Shown here piece by piece: positions 61,445 through 64,000 of a stretch of DNA of 64,000 nt. A program made the position numbers and the translations under genes. Each line of letters starts with the position of its first letter. Position 1 is the stretch's first letter. Source of the stretch: Idiomarina seosinensis_A (GTDB lineage Bacteria; Pseudomonadota; Gammaproteobacteria; Enterobacterales; Alteromonadaceae); the NCBI RefSeq assembly GCF_044797955.1, contig NZ_CP085211.1, positions 620,001 to 684,000 on the forward strand. Reading direction: 5' to 3'. Below the pieces are notes generated by a model. It had not been told where the DNA came from. It was given only the letters and a program-made list of their open reading frames with translations, and ran no database searches.

Positions 61445-61729
61445 ATGTCCTCTCTTGATTCGTTGCGTGAGCTTACCGATAAGTTCAAAGTCGCCGTCGC
61501 CGAAGAAGACTTCGCGACGGCTGAGGCAACGCTAAAAAGCGTCGATCAGAAAGTCGCTGAACTGCCCGAGGGCTGGCAGGACGACGAAGACTGCGTTGAG
61601 CTGCTGCTGGACTTACGTGAAACTCTGGAGCTACATCAACAGCAGCTAGAGCAATCGCGCGGTGATACTAAGCAGCAAATCGATAAGCTTGGAAAAAGCA
61701 AAAAAGGCGTTAAAGCCTACTCTAAATAG
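61445..61729 (+). CDS. FliT-like small helical protein
   Basis: 94 residues from the ATG at 61445, nine bases after the fliS stop. Entirely helical, acidic and Q/L-rich (TDKFKVAVAEEDFATAEATL, LRETLELHQQQLEQSR), ending in a lysine-rich tail. It sits exactly where FliT (FliD chaperone) is found in many flagellar clusters. The sequence match is too weak to name it fliT with confidence. Confidence 0.65.
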   Translation: MSSLDSLRELTDKFKVAVAEEDFATAEATLKSVDQKVAELPEGWQDDEDCVELLLDLRETLELHQQQLEQSRGDTKQQIDKLGKSKKGVKAYSK

Positions 61730-61733
61730 TCCT

Positions 61734-61988
61734 ATGGAAATTCAATTTCGTAAAATCGGTAATTCAAAAGGGGCCGTTATTCCCGCATTACTGCTCAAAG
61801 AGTTGGGGCTAAATGTTGGCGATAAAGCTGATATTAAAGCAGAGAATGGCCGGTTGATCATAGAGCCGAAAACCAAACCGCAATATACCCTGGATGAGCT
61901 GTTAAGCCGGTGCGATATGAACGCGCCGAAGCCCGCGGACTTAATCGACTGGGAACAAGCTGAAGCTGTTGGCGATGAATTGCTATGA
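61734..61988 (+). CDS. MazE/AbrB-type antitoxin, orphaned
   Basis: 84 residues from the ATG at 61734, four bases after the FliT-like stop. Starts MEIQFRKIGNSKGAVIPALL (AbrB fold) and has a DELLSRCD-type C-terminal region. It overlaps the remnant toxin (ATGA at 61985-61988). It is intact, but its partner is not, so it may be a free antitoxin. It is unrelated in sequence to the intact mazE at 57833. Confidence 0.82.
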   Translation: MEIQFRKIGNSKGAVIPALLLKELGLNVGDKADIKAENGRLIIEPKTKPQYTLDELLSRCDMNAPKPADLIDWEQAEAVGDELL

Positions 61989-62183
61989 GGGTATTTGAGC
62001 GGGGAGATATTGTCAGAATCGATTTAAACCCAACTCGCGGCAAAGAAACTCACGGTGATTTTAGGCCGTGTCTGGTGGTCTCCTCTAAACCTTTTAATCG
62101 CGCGTCGCGCGGAAAAAATAGAGCGGGTGCCTCAATACATAATTGACGAAGTAGCAGCCAAGCTCGAGGCTGTACTTGAATAA
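61985..62183 (+). pseudogene. Remnant of a MazF-type toxin with internal deletion
   Basis: Frame 1 reads MRVFERGDIVRIDLNPTRGK, then FRPCLVVSSKPFNR, as at the start of a MazF, and then meets a stop. From about 62111 another frame reads EKIERVPQYIIDEVAAKLEA, the usual C-terminus of this MazF branch, to the stop at 62181-62183. Roughly the middle half of the gene is missing. It cannot make a working nuclease. Confidence 0.88.
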
Positions 62184-62193
62184 AAGCCACAAA

Positions 62194-62217
62194 AAAACCG
62201 ACCCTAAGGTCGGTTTT
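62194..62217. terminator. Bidirectional terminator
   Basis: AAAACCGACC-CTAA-GGTCGGTTTT with A and T runs on the two sides. It serves the plus-strand toxin remnant and the minus-strand rpsT gene. Confidence 0.82.
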
Positions 62218-62256
62218 CTTTATACCAGCGCATAAGCGCAGGTCAGCAATTCTTTC

Positions 62257-62517
62257 TTAAAGCGCCTGGATCTTAGCGTTCAAACGGCTCTTATGACGTG
62301 CCGCTTTGTTTTTGCTGATCAAGCCTTTAGTTGCGTAACGGTCCAGCAGTGGGGTTACGTTTTTCAGAGCTGCAGTTGCAGCGTCTTTGTCTTTGCTTTC
62401 AATCGCAGCGTTCGCACGCTTAAGGTAAGTGCGCATCATTGAGCGACGGCTTGCGTTGTGGCGGCGATTTTTCTCGGCTTGGATCGCACGCTTTTTAGCA
62501 GACTTAATGTTAGCCAA
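62257..62517 (-). CDS. rpsT: Ribosomal protein S20
   Basis: 86 residues, ANIKSAKKRAIQAEKNRRHN at the start, normal length. The start codon is TTG (complement of 62515-62517) with a GGAG ribosome site, as in E. coli, where the UUG start is part of autogenous control. It is divergent from the mntA remnant and murJ side. A TTGACT-N16-CATAAT promoter lies at 62568-62595. Confidence 0.95.
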   Translation of the reverse strand: MANIKSAKKRAIQAEKNRRHNASRRSMMRTYLKRANAAIESKDKDAATAALKNVTPLLDRYATKGLISKNKAARHKSRLNAKIQAL

Positions 62518-62567
62518 GGTGAACTCCTAAAATTCGTTAACTTATGCTTGTCTTGTAAAGGCCGCAG

Positions 62568-62595
62568 ATTATGCCTTTTCTGACGGAAAAGTCAA
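62568..62595 (-). promoter_or_regulatory. Sigma-70 promoter of rpsT
   Basis: Minus strand TTGACT, 16 bases, CATAAT. It lies about 50 bases before the TTG start codon. Confidence 0.6.
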
Positions 62596-62623
62596 CAGCA
62601 TTGATTAAAAAACTTGGCTATGT

Positions 62624-62768
62624 GCGGGCTTCGCCCGCGGTTGGGTTCGGCTTCGCCGAGGCTTTTTGCTGCTTGCTTCGCTCGCAGCGGCTTTTTGCGC
62701 CTGCGGCGCGGCTGTTTTCGGTTCGCCTCGCTTGCCGCGAGGTGGGAAGGTCGCGCTTCCAGCGCGAC
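62624..62768. repeat. Modular hairpin array F (rpsT - mntA remnant), degenerate
   Basis: GCGGGC-TTC-GCCCGC, CGGC-TTC-GCCG, then longer nested GC/CGCAGC and CCGCG modules, GGTT/GGCTTTTT-type linkers. The orientation is the left-half type throughout; there is no clear flip. The terminal module overlaps a GTAG-type REP (62751-62771). The 310-base gap between rpsT and the mntA remnant holds this array and the rpsT promoter. Confidence 0.7.
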
Positions 62769-62771
62769 TAC
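62751..62771 (-). repeat. GTAG-headed REP element, inverted
   Basis: TCGCGC-TTCCA-GCGCGA followed by CTAC. Same head as the other GTAG units, different stem. Confidence 0.55.
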
Positions 62772-62827
62772 CAATGGCATAAGTCAAGCCGATCGGTTAT
62801 ATTTCAAGGAGTAACCCAGGAGGTTTT

Positions 62828-63121
62828 ATGGCGAACTTAACCAAGCTACTATCAAAGCACCGCGAAGAAATTCAACAAATCGTTGAGAAGCATCATGCGA
62901 AAAATGTGAGGGTGTTTGGTTCAGTTGCGTCCAAAACAGACGTTCAAGGCAGTGATATCGACTCATTAGTGGAAACCACTTCGGAAACAACATTGTTTGA
63001 TATTGGAGCAATCAAGTTTTAGCTCAGCGAGCTTTTAGGTGTCGAGGTTGATGTGTTAACCCCGAACAGTTTGCCTTTAAGCTTCAAAAAGCAAGTTAAA
63101 CGTGAAGCTCGTTTAATATGA
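62828..63121 (+). pseudogene. MntA-type nucleotidyltransferase antitoxin, interrupted by a stop
   Basis: RVFGSVASKTDVQGSDIDS carries the minimal nucleotidyltransferase GSx10DxD motif intact, in an MNT-domain frame that starts ATG at 62828 with AGGAGG upstream. A TAG at 63020-63022 interrupts it; the same frame continues LSELLGVEVDVLTPNSLPLS to the TGA at 63119-63121, matching the family C-terminus. Known partners are HEPN (HepT) toxins, and a damaged one follows. A read-through or sequencing error would rescue it. Confidence 0.82.
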
Positions 63122-63352
63122 CCGATAAAGAAAATCGAGCCAAAGATTATTTGAGTCATATAGTTGATGCAATGCCCCGTTACGATGGCCCGCTTTCCTG
63201 ATATCCCCTTAACCTCTGCTTATCAAATGCGAAACGCGATTGCACATGGCTATTTTAAAATTGATTACGAGTTGGTATGGCGTACCATGGAACGTGATTT
63301 ACCCGAAATGCATTCGCAAGCGAAGTCGGCGTTAAAGTCAGTTGATCATTAA
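63118..63352 (+). pseudogene. Remnant of a HepT-type HEPN toxin with internal deletion
   Basis: Starts MTDKENRAKDYLSHIVDA in one frame (ATG overlapping the MntA stop), soon meets a stop, and resumes in another frame at ARFPDIPLTSAYQMRNAIAH, ending near SALKSVDH. The RNAIAHGY sequence is the RX4HXY catalytic motif of HepT. About 50 residues between the two parts are missing. The toxin is dead although its motif survives. Confidence 0.82.
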
Positions 63353-63362
63353 ATGACAAAGT

Positions 63363-63385
63363 GTCGCGTCAAAGACGCGACCTAC
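63363..63385 (-). repeat. GTAG-headed REP element, inverted
   Basis: GTCGCGTC-AAA-GACGCGAC followed by CTAC, 17 bases before the murJ start. Confidence 0.6.
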
Positions 63386-63402
63386 AGGTTAAAGGAACCC
63401 CT

Positions 63403-64000
63403 GTGTCGAAATCCCTTTTAAAATCTGGATTTATCGTCAGCTTTATGACCCTTATTTCACGGGTTTTAGGGTTGGTGCGCGATGTGGTGATTGCCAACCT
63501 GATGGGGGCAGGGGCTGCTGCGGATGTGTTTTTCTTTGCCAATAAAATCCCCAATTTTTTACGCCGGCTGTTTGCCGAAGGGGCTTTTGCCCAGGCGTTT
63601 GTCCCGGTACTGACCGAATATAAGCAGGGCAAGGAGCTGCCCGAGCAACAACTGTTAATCGCACGTGTCTCAGGAACCCTGGGTACCATTATCACAGTAG
63701 TCACTATTTTTGGTGTGATTGCCTCGCCTATCGTAACGGCGCTGTTTGGTATGGGCTGGTTCCTGGACTGGTGGAACGACGGCCCGCAGGGGCACAAATT
63801 TTTGCTGGCCAGCGACTTGCTGCGTATTACTTTTCCGTATTTGTGGTTTATTACCTTTACCGCTATGGCCGGAGCCATTCTTAATACCCTGGGCAAGTTC
63901 GCGGTAGCGGCTTTTACCCCGGTATTTTTAAATGTTGCCATTATTGCCGCGGCAATCTGGCTGGCACCTAACCTAGAGCAGCCCGAATATGGCCTGGCCT
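63403..64000 (+). CDS. murJ: Lipid II flippase MurJ, 3' end missing
   Basis: The frame is open from the GTG at 63403 (AAAGGA upstream) to the window edge, about 199 residues. SKSLLKSGFIVSFMTLISRV, RDVVIANLMGAGAAADVFF and RLFAEGAFAQAFVPVLTEYK are typical MurJ/MviN N-terminal sequences with membrane segments. It flips lipid II across the inner membrane for peptidoglycan synthesis. The rpsT-murJ neighbourhood is conserved in gammaproteobacteria. Confidence 0.93.
   Translation, partial: MSKSLLKSGFIVSFMTLISRVLGLVRDVVIANLMGAGAAADVFFFANKIPNFLRRLFAEGAFAQAFVPVLTEYKQGKELPEQQLLIARVSGTLGTIITVVTIFGVIASPIVTALFGMGWFLDWWNDGPQGHKFLLASDLLRITFPYLWFITFTAMAGAILNTLGKFAVAAFTPVFLNVAIIAAAIWLAPNLEQPEYGLA

Overview
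The window looks like the chromosome of a marine, motile, heterotrophic gammaproteobacterium of the Alteromonadales, most likely Idiomarinaceae. This is inferred from gene content: a Vibrio/Shewanella/Idiomarina-type flagellar cluster (flgA-cheV-cheR-flgB..L, fliC-flaG-fliD-fliS), FlgT/FlgP/FlgO-type outer-membrane motor proteins, many TonB-dependent receptors, and an rpsT-murJ neighbourhood. There is no prophage, CRISPR array, rRNA or complete insertion sequence. One tRNA gene, tRNA-Arg(CCT), is present.

Layout. 1-8156: a carbon-sensing and uptake block made of the 3' part of a symporter-histidine kinase hybrid (CbrA/CrbS/MxtR type), a DUF4212 small subunit with its sodium:solute symporter, a cNMP/CBS/nucleotidyltransferase signalling protein and a DnaQ-like exonuclease. 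8276-22740: four large TonB-dependent receptors, with a methyltransferase, a DUF6445 protein and a small secreted protein. 22812-23972: two FlgO-like envelope proteins under an excellent sigma-28 promoter, far from the main flagellar cluster. 24044-34149: a DUF1499 protein, a fifth TonB receptor, a fused TVP38/TMEM64-flavoprotein reductase, a ynjBCDF-like ABC transporter/CDP-alcohol phosphatidyltransferase operon without ynjE, and a sterol-desaturase-family hydroxylase. 34163-35984: tRNA-Arg, flgT and flgP. 36052-40629: a LysR regulator divergent from dabB-dabA, an inorganic-carbon accumulation pair. 40643-61729: the flagellar cluster. 61734-63352: toxin-antitoxin wreckage and rpsT. 63403-64000: the start of murJ.

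The flagellar genes form a readable hierarchy. Sigma-54 promoters (TGGCACG-N4-YTGC) precede flgA, flgB and flgF. Sigma-28 promoters (TAAA-N15-GCCGATAN) precede flgM, flgK, fliC, flaG, the distant flgO-like pair and flgP-flgT, with a weaker one before cheV.

The most unusual structure is a family of modular hairpin arrays at six intergenic sites (47221-47419, 55214-55392, 57222-57472, 58152-58334, 58757-58960, 62624-62768). Each is a string of short perfect stems with a 3-base loop and an 8-9 base linker. Stem sequences differ from module to module but stay self-complementary, while loop and linker are nearly constant. In most arrays the linker orientation flips once at a palindromic centre. 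Between fliC and flaG these arrays bracket a mazEF module and a four-helix-bundle gene, and the bracketing arrays share direct repeats (57 bp with one mismatch; 33 bp perfect), so they may act as landing or excision sites for accessory genes. A separate GTAG-headed REP family occurs at several other sites.
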